A stretch of 64,000 bases of DNA from contig NZ_JAUSUB010000017.1 of NCBI RefSeq assembly GCF_030813235.1, positions 1 through 64,000 of the forward strand, given 5' to 3'. The DNA is from Cytobacillus purgationiresistens. Its GTDB lineage: Bacteria; Bacillota; Bacilli; Bacillales; Cytobacillaceae. The first letter of the stretch is position 1; every line of letters begins with the position of its first letter. The position numbers and the translations under genes are program-made. The notes under the pieces were generated by a model. It ran no database searches, was not told the DNA's origin, and saw nothing but the letters and a program-made list of their open reading frames with translations. Shown one piece after another: positions 1 to 8,657 of this stretch.

Positions 1-219
1 TGAAATGAAGGTGCCTTTCCCTTCAATTCATTTGTGACTTAAGACCTCGAGGGGCTAGCCACTGCAGCTGGACTATCAGAATGCGTAAGTGGCTCGACCA
101 GCCCCGACAAGCTTAAGGCGCGAATGAAATGAAGGTGCCTTTCCCTTCAATTCATTTGTGACTTAAGACCTCGAGGGGCTAGCCACTGCAGCTGGACTAT
201 CAGAATGCGTAAGTGGCTC
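1..219. repeat. Tandem copies of a long-hairpin intergenic repeat (family A)
   Basis: Bases 1-95 and 125-219 are identical copies with a 124-base period; the first is cut by the window edge. A full unit runs from an AGTGGCT arm to an AGCCACT arm and folds into a nested hairpin (CAGCCCC with GGGGCTA, AATGAAATGAAGG with CCTTCAATTCATT). The same arm scheme recurs near 3.6, 13.6, 15.5, 19.9, 25.4 and 46.5-47 kb. No gene is seen in 220-328. Confidence 0.85.
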
Positions 220-328
220 TACTTAACATAGGTAGACGTTCTCATGATGTTGGTTAGTCAAAATTTGTCTCAACTGATGTGTTATTCACAAAAACTTACT
301 AATATTCAGTTAATAAAGCGCGGAGTTT

Positions 329-964
329 TTACTCAGCTTTTACTGCTGGCTGAATGCCTTGAAACAATAAATCTGTCTGAAGATTAATATAATCATCAAT
401 GGTGTACATTTTTTGCAGGGACCAGCGGCGAAATGCCCACATTTGTCCTTGCACAAAAATATTATGAGCAATCATCTTCACCTTGTCTTCAGGCAAATCC
501 AATTCTCCGTTTTCAATACAAAATTGAATGACATGCTCAAACATCGCAACCATTTCAATTTCTTTTTTCAGCACATAAGGTAAGGCGTCCTTTGATAAGG
601 ATTTAACCTCCTGATACATGACAAGCACTTCATCCTGCATACCATCTACCACTTTGAAGTAATCAGCAATTCCTTGTTTTAAGCTCAAGATGGTGCCTTG
701 ATTTTTATCAAGACCTTTCTGCAGACGTTCACGCACCTTATCATAAATACTGTCACAGACTAGATATAGCACATCTTCTTTTGTACCAATATACTCGTAT
801 AATGTGCCGATACTAAAACCTGATGCCTTTGCGATTTCTCTTGTTGTTGTCCGATGAAACCCTTTTTCGATAAAAAGGCTGACGGCACCCTTTATCATTT
901 GATCACGTCTTTTTTTCACTAAACGCTCATCTTTAACTGAGGCCTGCACTTCACGTTTTTTCAT
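329..964 (-). CDS. TetR/AcrR-family regulator of the beta-oxidation cluster
   Basis: A 211-residue DNA-binding regulator. The N-terminal helix-turn-helix lies around residues 25-70 (ITTTREIAKASGFSIGTLYEY-like core) and is followed by an all-helical ligand domain. The start follows a TAGGAG ribosome site. It lies on the same strand downstream of acdA but behind a strong terminator (1111-1160), so it may have its own promoter; the palindrome at 1008-1021 in its leader would suit autoregulation. By family and position it probably represses the upstream acyl-CoA genes in response to acyl-CoA, as FadR-type TetR proteins do; that role is inferred. It is not close to B. subtilis FadR (YsiA) at the N-terminus, so no symbol is given. 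Confidence 0.85.
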   Translation of the reverse strand: MKKREVQASVKDERLVKKRRDQMIKGAVSLFIEKGFHRTTTREIAKASGFSIGTLYEYIGTKEDVLYLVCDSIYDKVRERLQKGLDKNQGTILSLKQGIADYFKVVDGMQDEVLVMYQEVKSLSKDALPYVLKKEIEMVAMFEHVIQFCIENGELDLPEDKVKMIAHNIFVQGQMWAFRRWSLQKMYTIDDYINLQTDLLFQGIQPAVKAE

Positions 965-1007
965 TTTCTCCTACCGCCTTTATTTATCCCTTATCCATTA
1001 TTTGTAA

Positions 1008-1021
1008 TGTTCAAATGAACA
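1008..1021. promoter_or_regulatory. Palindrome in tetR leader, possible operator
   Basis: TGTTCA-TT-TGAACA (6-2-6) lies 44 bases upstream of the TetR start. The geometry equals that of the palindrome upstream of fadF (8535-8548) but the sequence differs, so binding by this TetR is only a guess. Confidence 0.35.
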
Positions 1022-1110
1022 ACAGGAAATTGCAAAATTGGCCTTACCGCCCAAGATATCGTAATATCACGAATTTGAGTCGACTAAAATTCAATCTAGT
1101 GCCGATTCTA

Positions 1111-1160
1111 AAAAAACACTGATGATTACTCGCCTCTACAGTGAAGCAAGTAATCACCAT
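1111..1160 (-). terminator. Intrinsic terminator after acdA
   Basis: On the minus strand a TGATTACT stem pairs with AGTAATCA around a loop of about 18 bases, followed by a run of seven T. It starts only a few bases beyond the acdA stop codon. Confidence 0.8.
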
Positions 1161-1167
1161 TGCCCTT

Positions 1168-2307
1168 TTATTTTGTAATCATTCTAGAAATAACTAATCG
1201 TTGGATTTCTTGTGTTCCTTCATAAATTTGCGTAATTTTTGCATCACGCATATAGCGCTCTACTGGATAATCCTTTGTATAACCATAGCCGCCAAATACT
1301 TGCACAGCGTCAGTAGTAACCTTCATTGCTGCATCTCCAGCAAACAGTTTCGACATAGCTGATTCTTTTCCATAAGGGAGGCCTTCTGACTCAAGCCAAG
1401 CCGCTTGATACGTTAATAGTCTTGCTGCTTCGACACTTGTTGCCATATCAGCCAATTTAAAGCCGATGCCTTGTTGAGCGGCAATTGGCTTGCCAAATTG
1501 AACGCGCTCTTTTGCATAGCCTACAGAAGCATCAAGTGCTCCTTGAGCGATACCGACCGCTTGAGCAGCTATCCCATTACGTCCGCCATCAAGGGTCATC
1601 ATCGCAATTTTGAAACCTTCTCCGACTTCACCTAACACATTTTCAACAGGTACTTTACATTCTTCAAATATGATTTCTGTTGTTGGTGAGGAACGAATCC
1701 CTAATTTCTTTTCTTTTTTCCCAACTGAGAAGCCTTCGAAGTCTGCTTCCACAATAAAAGCGGTTGTTCCTTTATGCTTGTTAGAAGGGTCAGTTAAAGC
1801 AAATACAACATAGATATCTGCTACTCCGCCATTTGTAATAAAGATCTTCGAACCATTTAATACGTAATGGTCACCTTCTAGGCGAGCTGTCGTTTTCATT
1901 CCGCCAGCGTCAGATCCGCTTCCTGGTTCTGTTAAGCCATAACCGCCGATTTTTTCACCCTGCGCCATTGGTCTTAAGTATTTTTGTTTTTGCTCTTCAT
2001 TACCAAATTTATAGATTGGCCAGCCTGCCAGTGATGTATGAGCAGAGAGTGTCACACCTGTAGAAGCACATACTCTGGATAATTCTTCTACTGCGATACA
2101 GTATGCTAAATAGTCACTGCCAATTCCACCATACTCTTCTGGCCAAGGAATACCTGTTAATCCAAGTTCAGCCATTTTATCAAAGATTTCACGGTCGAAG
2201 CGCTCTTCTTCATCTCTTTCAGCTGCAGTAGGAGCTACTTCATTTGTTGCGAAATCACGCACCATTTTTCTAATCATTTCATGTTCTTCAGTCAGTTGAA
2301 AATTCAT
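1168..2307 (-). CDS. acdA: Acyl-CoA dehydrogenase AcdA
   Basis: A 379-residue FAD flavoprotein that oxidises acyl-CoA to trans-2-enoyl-CoA and passes electrons to ETF. The N-terminal helical domain, the [14 protein letters not shown] flavin-binding segment (about residues 121-135) and the C-terminal [11 protein letters not shown] motif with catalytic Glu363 are all present. The ATG follows GGAGG. It lies 32 bases after a second acyl-CoA dehydrogenase gene and is the last gene before the terminator. The N-terminal part ([15 protein letters not shown]) resembles the AcdA branch rather than MmgC. Chain-length specificity cannot be read from sequence. Confidence 0.93.
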   Translation of the reverse strand: MNFQLTEEHEMIRKMVRDFATNEVAPTAAERDEEERFDREIFDKMAELGLTGIPWPEEYGGIGSDYLAYCIAVEELSRVCASTGVTLSAHTSLAGWPIYKFGNEEQKQKYLRPMAQGEKIGGYGLTEPGSGSDAGGMKTTARLEGDHYVLNGSKIFITNGGVADIYVVFALTDPSNKHKGTTAFIVEADFEGFSVGKKEKKLGIRSSPTTEIIFEECKVPVENVLGEVGEGFKIAMMTLDGGRNGIAAQAVGIAQGALDASVGYAKERVQFGKPIAAQQGIGFKLADMATSVEAARLLTYQAAWLESEGLPYGKESAMSKLFAGDAAMKVTTDAVQVFGGYGYTKDYPVERYMRDAKITQIYEGTQEIQRLVISRMITK

Positions 2308-2339
2308 GATTCATCCTCCATCGCCCATCATTTTGATTA

Positions 2340-3470
2340 TTATAGTTGTTTGCTGATTACCAATCTTTGAATCTCACTTGTACCTTCATAGATTTCCGTA
2401 ATTTTTGCGTCACGGAAGTATCTTTCGACTGGATAATCCTCTGTATAGCCATAGCCGCCAAACACTTGAATCGCCTCAGTTGTTACTTCTACTGCTGTTT
2501 TTGATGCAAATAGCTTAGCCATTGATGCTTCTTTACCACATTTCATACCGTTTTGGCGCAGATTAGCCGCACGATAGATTAATAGTTTTGCTCCTTCAAC
2601 TGCTGTAGCCATGTCTGCAAGCTTAAAGCCGATGCCTTGCTGGACAGCGATAGGCTTGCCAAATTGAACCCGTTCCTTCGCATACGCTGTTGCTGCTTCA
2701 AGTGCCGCTTCTGCAATGCCCAGTGCTTGAGAAGCTATACCAATGCGGCCGACATCAAGGTTGGACATAGCAATTTTAAAGCCTTCTCCCTCTTGTCCGA
2801 GTAAGTTCTCAGCAGGTACTTTCATATCTTCAAAACTTAATTGCAGCGTTCTTGAACCATGCAGTCCCATTTTATGCTCATCTTTTCCGATGACAAGCCC
2901 CGGAGTATCTTTTTCAACGATGAATGCTGAGATGCCTTTACTTCCAAGCTCAGAATTAGTTGTAGCAAATACGATGTAAACATCTGCTTCTCCACCATTC
3001 GTAATGAATACCTTCGAGCCGTTGATGATGTAGTGATCACCGCTTTTAACTGCTTTTGACTTTAAGCTGCCGGCATCTGACCCTGCACTTGGCTCAGTTA
3101 AGCAAAAAGCACCCAGATATTCGCCTGAAGCAAGCTTTGGCACATACTTCTGTTTCTGATCTTCAGTTCCAAAGTATACGATTGGGTTCGTTCCAACTGA
3201 TGTATGAACAGATAGGATTACACCTACAGTCGCACTTACTTTTGAAATTTCGTTAATTGCGATGATGTAGGAGGTCAAATCCATTTCAGAACCACCATAT
3301 TGTTCAGGGATAGGAATGCCCATTAAACCGAGCTCACCCATCTTCTTCAAAATCTCACGGGGAAACTCGCCAGCCTCCATTCTCTCAACAAAAGGGGCAA
3401 TCTCCGTCTGTGCGAAATCCCGCACCATTTTTCTCATCATTTCCTGCTCTTCTGTAAATCTTAGATTCAT
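2340..3470 (-). CDS. mmgC: Acyl-CoA dehydrogenase MmgC
   Basis: A 376-residue acyl-CoA dehydrogenase. The flavin segment [15 protein letters not shown], a [10 protein letters not shown] stretch characteristic of B. subtilis MmgC, and the catalytic Glu362 in YEGTSEIQ are visible. The ATG follows GGAGG. The gap to the upstream mmgB (3471-3689) holds a family A hairpin repeat that could reduce read-through. In B. subtilis mmgC is a mother-cell sporulation gene working on short acyl-CoAs; here it sits with acdA, mmgA, mmgB and fadF as a general beta-oxidation set. It is paralogous to its neighbour, so a duplication followed by divergence is likely. Confidence 0.92.
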   Translation of the reverse strand: MNLRFTEEQEMMRKMVRDFAQTEIAPFVERMEAGEFPREILKKMGELGLMGIPIPEQYGGSEMDLTSYIIAINEISKVSATVGVILSVHTSVGTNPIVYFGTEDQKQKYVPKLASGEYLGAFCLTEPSAGSDAGSLKSKAVKSGDHYIINGSKVFITNGGEADVYIVFATTNSELGSKGISAFIVEKDTPGLVIGKDEHKMGLHGSRTLQLSFEDMKVPAENLLGQEGEGFKIAMSNLDVGRIGIASQALGIAEAALEAATAYAKERVQFGKPIAVQQGIGFKLADMATAVEGAKLLIYRAANLRQNGMKCGKEASMAKLFASKTAVEVTTEAIQVFGGYGYTEDYPVERYFRDAKITEIYEGTSEIQRLVISKQL

Positions 3471-3556
3471 GTTAAAAACCTCCGATGTCGTATGGTCGCA
3501 TTGATTATTTAAGAAATTATAGAATAAAAAGTTGTGAATAGCTTTTTTAGTTTTTG

Positions 3557-3686
3557 GTCTACATCCAGCTACAGCCCCTACCCCCTCGATGGTCTAGGGA
3601 AATCCTCCCAGAAAGGTAAGGAACACCTTTCCGCGAGTCTCGTCTTATGCTATGCCTGAGGGTAACCAATATGCCCCGCGCTTTTG
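3557..3686 (-). repeat. Family A hairpin repeat between mmgC and mmgB
   Basis: Read on the minus strand it matches the copy at 13561-13676 closely (GACGAG...CGGAAAGGTGTTC...ACCTTTCTGGGAGG...GGGGGTAGG). It ends four bases from the mmgB stop codon and sits inside the presumed operon. Confidence 0.8.
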
Positions 3687-3689
3687 CTC

Positions 3690-4541
3690 TTATTCGTAAA
3701 CGTAGAAGCCTCTGCCTGATTTCTTACCGAGCCAGCCAGCTTTCACATATTTTCTTAATAGCGGACATGGGCGATATTTATCATCACCAAAGCCCTCATG
3801 CAATGTTTCCATGATGTAAAGACAAGTATCCAGGCCAATAAAGTCGGCCAATGTTAATGGCCCCATTGGATGATTCATGCCAAGCTTCATGACTTCATCA
3901 ATCGCTTCTTTAGTCGCTACACCTTCATAAAGTGTGTAAACGGCTTCATTAATCATTGGCATTAATATGCGGTTAGAAACGAACCCTGGGAAGTCATTCA
4001 CTTCTACAGGAACTTTTTTAAGATTATTGGTCATTGTTTCGATGGCTTCGTATACCTCATCTGCTGTTGCAAGTCCTCTGATAATCTCAACAAGCTTCAT
4101 GACTGGCACTGGATTCATAAAATGCATGCCAATGACTTGCTCAGGACGCTTAGTTGCCGCTGCTATTTCCGTAATTGGCAGCGATGAAGTGTTACTTGCA
4201 AGAATGGCGTGTTCTGGAGCGATCGCATCTAAGTCACTGAATATTTTCGTTTTGATTTCCATATTCTCAACAGCCGCTTCAATAACTAGATCAACTGCTT
4301 TTGCATCTTGCAATGTTGTAGAAGGTGTAAGTCGGGAAAGGACCTCGTCCATCTCCCCTGCTGTCATCCTTTCTTTGTCTACTTGACGTGAAAGATTCTT
4401 ATTAATTACACCTAAGCCGCGCTCTACAAAATCCTGCTTCAAATCATTTAAATACACATTGTATCCTGCTTGCGCACATACTTGAGCAATCCCGGAGCCC
4501 ATTTGTCCTGCACCGATAACCATTATTTTATTAATTTCCAT
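3690..4541 (-). CDS. mmgB: 3-hydroxybutyryl-CoA dehydrogenase
   Basis: 283 residues. It oxidises 3-hydroxyacyl-CoA to 3-ketoacyl-CoA with NAD. The N-terminal Rossmann motif [15 protein letters not shown], the SNTSSLPIT segment, the catalytic [15 protein letters not shown] region and the C-terminal dimerisation domain ([12 protein letters not shown]) are all seen. The chosen ATG ([10 protein letters not shown]) follows GTGGAGG by eight bases; an upstream in-frame GTG overlaps that ribosome site and is unlikely to be used. It is 27 bases after mmgA and probably co-transcribed. The family also includes paaH/hbd enzymes; mmgB is chosen from the mmgA-mmgC context. Confidence 0.92.
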   Translation of the reverse strand: MEINKIMVIGAGQMGSGIAQVCAQAGYNVYLNDLKQDFVERGLGVINKNLSRQVDKERMTAGEMDEVLSRLTPSTTLQDAKAVDLVIEAAVENMEIKTKIFSDLDAIAPEHAILASNTSSLPITEIAAATKRPEQVIGMHFMNPVPVMKLVEIIRGLATADEVYEAIETMTNNLKKVPVEVNDFPGFVSNRILMPMINEAVYTLYEGVATKEAIDEVMKLGMNHPMGPLTLADFIGLDTCLYIMETLHEGFGDDKYRPCPLLRKYVKAGWLGKKSGRGFYVYE

Positions 4542-4568
4542 TTTGATGTCCTCCACTTCTATCTTTAA

Positions 4569-5756
4569 TTAATGCTTTGGCACTTCAATCATGATGGCAT
4601 CTCCCTGGCCTCCACCAGAGCAAATCGCAGCAATCCCTATTCCGCCCCCACGACGTGTAAGTTCATGCATTAATGTTAAAATAATTCTCGCCCCACTTGC
4701 GCCAATTGGATGACCCAAAGCAACCGCTCCACCATTTACATTCACTTTTTCACTATCTAGGTTAGCAATTTTTCCGCTTGTCAGTGCAACTGCCGCAAAG
4801 GCCTCATTAATTTCAAAAAGATTGATGTCTTCTAAGGCTTTACCCGTCTTCTTCAACAATTCATTAATAACAATCCCAGGTGTTTGTGGAAAATCCTTCG
4901 CCTCCACTGCAACTGCTATATGTCCTAAAATAATTGCACCGATTTTTTTACCTTCCTTCGCCGCACGTTCCTCACTCATTAGTACGAGGGCCGCTGCACC
5001 GTCATTCACACCCGGTGCATTCCCAGCTGTGATCGTACCCCCTTCTCCAAATGCCGAGCCCAGCTTTGCAAGTCTTTCTAGAGAAGTATCTTTACGCGGT
5101 GATTCGTCCACAGATACAATGACTGGATCTCCTTTTCTTTGCGGGATTTCTACTGGTACAATTTCTTCTGCTAGTTTGCCAGATACAGTTGCTTGAATAG
5201 CAAGCTCATGACTTCTTAAAGCCCATTTATCCTGTTCTTCTCTGCTAATATCAAAAGCTTCAGCTGTTTCATTCCCATAAGTGCCCATGTGAACGCCGGT
5301 AAAACTGCAGCTCAAACCATCTAGTGTCATTAAATCCTGTACCTTGCTGTCACCCATTCTTAGGCCCCAGCGTGCTTTAGGCAAAATATATGGCGCGTTG
5401 CTCATAGACTCCATTCCGCCTGCAACAATCACCTCTTCATCACCCGTACGAATGATTTGGTCTCCTAGTGTGACACTCCGCATTCCAGAGGCACATACTT
5501 TATTGATCGTTTCTGTTTTGACTTCCCAAGACAGCCCAGCCTTCCTCGCTGCTTGACGTGATGGGATTTGTCCTTGACCGCCTTGCAATACGGAGCCTAA
5601 TATAACTTCACCGACATCATCCGGGTTTACATCTGCGCGGCTAAGCGCCTCTTTTACCGCAATCCCACCTAGATCTGATGCAGTTAGCGTGCTAAGCCCT
5701 CCTGCAAATTTTCCAAACGCAGTTCTTGCCCCAGCCAAAATAACCGTTTTACCCAA
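4569..5756 (-). CDS. mmgA: Acetyl-CoA acetyltransferase (thiolase) MmgA
   Basis: 395 residues. It cleaves 3-ketoacyl-CoA to acetyl-CoA, or condenses two acetyl-CoA. The nucleophile cysteine in NKVCASGMRSV, the NEAFAAVAL and GHPIGASGARI motifs and the C-terminal CSGGGQGDA cysteine are present. I chose the TTG at 5756, nine bases after GAGGAG, giving MGKTVILAGARTAFGKF, which aligns with the B. subtilis MmgA start; the longer frame to 5783 begins with TTG lacking a ribosome site. A cre-like site and a TetR-type palindrome lie upstream, fitting carbon-catabolite and fatty-acid control. Confidence 0.92.
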   Translation of the reverse strand: MGKTVILAGARTAFGKFAGGLSTLTASDLGGIAVKEALSRADVNPDDVGEVILGSVLQGGQGQIPSRQAARKAGLSWEVKTETINKVCASGMRSVTLGDQIIRTGDEEVIVAGGMESMSNAPYILPKARWGLRMGDSKVQDLMTLDGLSCSFTGVHMGTYGNETAEAFDISREEQDKWALRSHELAIQATVSGKLAEEIVPVEIPQRKGDPVIVSVDESPRKDTSLERLAKLGSAFGEGGTITAGNAPGVNDGAAALVLMSEERAAKEGKKIGAIILGHIAVAVEAKDFPQTPGIVINELLKKTGKALEDINLFEINEAFAAVALTSGKIANLDSEKVNVNGGAVALGHPIGASGARIILTLMHELTRRGGGIGIAAICSGGGQGDAIMIEVPKH

Positions 5757-5860
5757 TAGTACCCTCTCCTCATAAACTTTCAATTTTTAATTATCGGAAT
5801 TTAAAATCGATATATATTTTATCTCTTTAAACAGTTTCTTATAGCAACTGACTGACTGAC

Positions 5861-5874
5861 TGAACGCTCGCTCA
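5861..5874. promoter_or_regulatory. Possible TetR operator upstream of mmgA
   Basis: TGAACG-CT-CGCTCA is an imperfect 6-2-6 palindrome resembling the perfect one before fadF (TGAATG-AG-CATTCA). It sits 105 bases upstream of the mmgA start. Shared control by the local TetR is inferred. Confidence 0.4.
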
Positions 5875-5879
5875 AGATC

Positions 5880-5911
5880 TATGCAAACAAAAAGGAGATA
5901 AATTCTCCTTT
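5880..5911 (-). terminator. Hairpin with T tract, fadF terminator or mmgA attenuator
   Basis: On the minus strand AAAGGAGA pairs with TCTCCTTT around five bases, followed by TTGTTTG. It is 400 bases beyond fadF and about 120 bases before mmgA, so either role is possible. Confidence 0.4.
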
Positions 5912-5919
5912 CCTATTTG

Positions 5920-5933
5920 TGAAAGCGCTTTAT
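5920..5933 (-). promoter_or_regulatory. cre-like catabolite control site
   Basis: Read on the minus strand ATAAAGCGCTTTCA matches 12 of 14 cre consensus positions, with a perfect AAAGCGCTTT core. It is about 165 bases upstream of mmgA. The B. subtilis mmg operon is CcpA-controlled, which supports the call. Confidence 0.55.
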
Positions 5934-6262
5934 TTATTTCTATTTTACATTAAAAAGAAGAGGAATTGAAACAATTTGCTAAAAATTCATAAAAATTATT
6001 TTTTTGAATTTTTATAAATGTCCCAACTCCTCCTAAATTTTATGAAGCAAGAAAGTATAAGTTTTTATTTTAGAACAATGTCTAGCTCAGATCCTATCGC
6101 TCACCGTGTTTCCTTTATCGAAAGAACAAGCCCATCTGCGTCCTCTGGCCGACAGGATGTGGGTCATGCAGACGTTGCCACAGGATTAGGAATTCTTCGA
6201 TAGCATTCGCATCTCACAACCAAAAGTGTTAGCTTTTGAGAGGACATGCAGCTCTTAGTCTG

Positions 6263-6286
6263 CATTCATTCATTCATTCATTCATT
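6263..6286. repeat. (CATT)6 microsatellite
   Basis: Six perfect CATT units lie 27 bases beyond the fadF stop codon. The unit also contains repeated CATTCA half-sites of the TetR-type palindrome. Confidence 0.9.
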
Positions 6287-6312
6287 GACCATGGCCTTGC
6301 TTGCGGTTCATC

Positions 6313-8421
6313 TTATGAAGCGAGTGTTTGTTCTCCGATAACAGCTTTTTCAAGAATCTCAGCAACATCATACGTTTGTACTGACTCTTCTACTTCCTTC
6401 GCTTTTGTTCCATCTGACAGCATTGTTAAGCAATACGGACATCCAGAACTGATCACTGAAGGGTTAACTGCCAATGCTTGCTCTGTACGGGAAACATTGA
6501 CACGATTTCCTGTTTCTTCTTCCATCCACATTAAGCCGCCGCCAGCTCCACAGCACATGCCTGTTTCGCGATTTCTTTCCATCTCAACAAGTTTCACGCC
6601 GGAAATAGCCCTTAGGATTTCACGCGGTGGATCATACACTTCATTGTAGCGCCCTAAGTAACAAGAATCATGGAACGTAATCGTTTCATTGACCTCATAT
6701 TGCGGCTTCAGTTTGCCTTCTTCCACAAGCTTCGCCAGCAACTCCGTATGATGATAAACCTCTGCTTCTAAGCCGAAGTCAGGATACTCATTTTTGAAAA
6801 TATTATAGGCATGCGGATCAATTGTGACGATTTTCTTCACTTCATTTTTTTCAAACTCTTCTATATTTTTCGTTGCAAGCTCTTGGAATAAGAATTCGTT
6901 TCCTAAGCGTCTCGGTGTATCACCAGAGTTCTTCTCTTTGTTGCCGAGTATCGCAAATTTCACGCCTGCTTCATTTAACAATCTAGCGAAAGATAACGCA
7001 ATTTTCTGGCTCCGGTTATCGTAAGAGCCCATTGATCCTACCCAGAATAAGTATTCAAATTCTTCACCAGATTTTTTCATTTCTTTAATCGTTGGCACTT
7101 GAACATCCTCGCGTGCGTCTCTCCAATCTTCACGTTCTTTACGGTTTAATCCCCAAGGATTACCTTGACGTTCAATATTGGTCATTGCGCGCTGTGCATC
7201 TGCATCCATTTTTCCTTCTGTCAATACAAGATAGCGACGAAGGTCCATGATTTTGTCAACATGCTCATTCATAACCGGGCATTGATCTTCACAGTTACGG
7301 CAAGTTGTACATGCCCAAATTTCTTCTTCTGTTATTACTTCACCAATTAAGCTAGGGCTGTATTGAAGACCTGCAGCTGCTTCCTCTGCACCTTGTCCAC
7401 CGGTGGCTAAAGCCAATTGATTGCCTTTTGTATTTGAAAAGGCGAACGTTGGAACCCAAGGCTGTTTTCTTGTTACTGCTGCCCCATGGTTCGTTAAATG
7501 ATCACGCAATTTTATTATTAAATCCATTGGTGATAGCATTTTACCTGTTCCTGTTGCTGGACACATATTTGTACAACGACCACATTCTACACATGCATAG
7601 AGATCAATCATCTGCAGCTGAGTGAAGTCGTCGATTTTCCCAACCCCGAAGGACTCTTGAGTCTCATCTTCAAAATCGATTGCTTTTAATTTCCCAGGAT
7701 TGTCAAGACGATTGAAGTAAACATTGACCGGTCCTGCAATTAAATGCGCATGCTTGGATTGCGGGATGTAAACAAGGAATGCTAATAGGAATAGTAAGTG
7801 AATCCACCATGCTACATAGAATACTGCGATAGATGCCGTTTCACCAATCCAAGTAAGTGCCAATGCAAACACTGATGCAACCGGCTCTGTCCAAACTGGA
7901 TCATGTCCATGCCAAATCATGCTCATCCCATTTCCTAATAGCACAGAAAGCATTAAGCCTCCAATGAATATCAAGACAAGTCCTGATTTAAATCCTCTTT
8001 TCAAACGAACGAGCTTTTCAATATATCGGCGATAAAAAGCCCAAACAACAGCAACTAATATCGTTAATGTAACGATCTCTTGGAAAAACGTAAATGCTGG
8101 ATATAATGGTCCAAGCGGCAGATGGGCACCTGGGCTGATTCCTTTAATAATAAAGTCAATCGCACCAAATTGGACTAGAATAAACCCATAAAAGAACATA
8201 ACGTGAATGGCGCCGCTTTTCTTATCCTTCAATAATTTTTTCTGACCAAATACATTTACCCAGACTTTGTTCAAACGCTCTTTGACATTGTTAACAAAAT
8301 CAGTCTTTTTGCCAAGCTTGATATAAGCCATTCTTGACCTTAAAAGGTACACAAACAGACTAATAGCGTAAGCGATTACAAGAATCGTTGCAATTAAGTT
8401 AATCCATAATAAAACGTTCAT
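6313..8421 (-). CDS. fadF: FadF-type iron-sulfur oxidoreductase
   Basis: A 702-residue membrane protein thought to move electrons from ETF into the quinone pool during beta-oxidation. About six membrane segments in the first 240 residues resemble a cytochrome b/NarI-like module. Two 4Fe-4S motifs follow (CVECGRCTNMCP and CTTCRNCEDQCP), then two CCG domains (HDSCYLGRYNEVYDPPR...MCCGAGGG and SGCPYC). The ATG follows AAGGAG. B. subtilis YwjF has this architecture and also neighbours clsB (ywjE), uvsE (ywjD) and acdA. A perfect TetR-type palindrome lies 114 bases upstream, tying it to the acyl-CoA regulon. Confidence 0.93.
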   Translation of the reverse strand: MNVLLWINLIATILVIAYAISLFVYLLRSRMAYIKLGKKTDFVNNVKERLNKVWVNVFGQKKLLKDKKSGAIHVMFFYGFILVQFGAIDFIIKGISPGAHLPLGPLYPAFTFFQEIVTLTILVAVVWAFYRRYIEKLVRLKRGFKSGLVLIFIGGLMLSVLLGNGMSMIWHGHDPVWTEPVASVFALALTWIGETASIAVFYVAWWIHLLFLLAFLVYIPQSKHAHLIAGPVNVYFNRLDNPGKLKAIDFEDETQESFGVGKIDDFTQLQMIDLYACVECGRCTNMCPATGTGKMLSPMDLIIKLRDHLTNHGAAVTRKQPWVPTFAFSNTKGNQLALATGGQGAEEAAAGLQYSPSLIGEVITEEEIWACTTCRNCEDQCPVMNEHVDKIMDLRRYLVLTEGKMDADAQRAMTNIERQGNPWGLNRKEREDWRDAREDVQVPTIKEMKKSGEEFEYLFWVGSMGSYDNRSQKIALSFARLLNEAGVKFAILGNKEKNSGDTPRRLGNEFLFQELATKNIEEFEKNEVKKIVTIDPHAYNIFKNEYPDFGLEAEVYHHTELLAKLVEEGKLKPQYEVNETITFHDSCYLGRYNEVYDPPREILRAISGVKLVEMERNRETGMCCGAGGGLMWMEEETGNRVNVSRTEQALAVNPSVISSGCPYCLTMLSDGTKAKEVEESVQTYDVAEILEKAVIGEQTLAS

Positions 8422-8534
8422 GTTGTCAGTACTCCTTCCTGGTATAAAAGTCGGTAGCTGAAAGCCTTTTCATTTCCGAGAAAATTTCAACACGATAAAA
8501 TTTTCTGAATTTAAATCTTAGTACCATTATATAA

Positions 8535-8548
8535 TGAATGAGCATTCA
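8535..8548. promoter_or_regulatory. Perfect TetR-type palindrome upstream of fadF
   Basis: TGAATG-AG-CATTCA lies between the divergent fadF and clsB genes. It matches the TGAATGA...TCATTCA pattern of Bacillus FadR-type TetR boxes, so it is a good operator candidate for the fatty-acid regulator. Confidence 0.65.
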
Positions 8549-8657
8549 GTCAACTAGTTTTTATTTATTTATGCTTATTTTCTTTGGATGTTTTAAGCGA
8601 TAATAGAAAAAGCATCTGTGGAAATACTACTAAGAAACACTTAGGGAGATGATCAAG

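Larger units (their letters stand above)
5757..6312. other. fadF-mmgA intergenic region
   Basis: It contains, in order: an imperfect TetR-type palindrome (5861-5874), a hairpin with a minus-strand T tract (5880-5911), a cre-like site (5920-5933), AT-rich DNA, a stretch of unclear origin (6080-6250) and a (CATT)6 run (6263-6286). No plausible gene is seen; the plus-strand ORFs here lack ribosome sites and family motifs. Confidence 0.6.

Noticed and set aside
3967-4386. Long antisense ORF within mmgB
   Set aside because: Out-of-frame shadow of a well-conserved enzyme gene; no ribosome site.
5756-5784. Longer start for mmgA at 5783
   Set aside because: It is a TTG without a ribosome site; the internal TTG has GAGGAG nine bases upstream and matches the family N-terminus.
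6018-6203. Short plus-strand ORF in the fadF-mmgA gap
   Set aside because: No ribosome site, no recognisable protein features; AT-rich promoter DNA.
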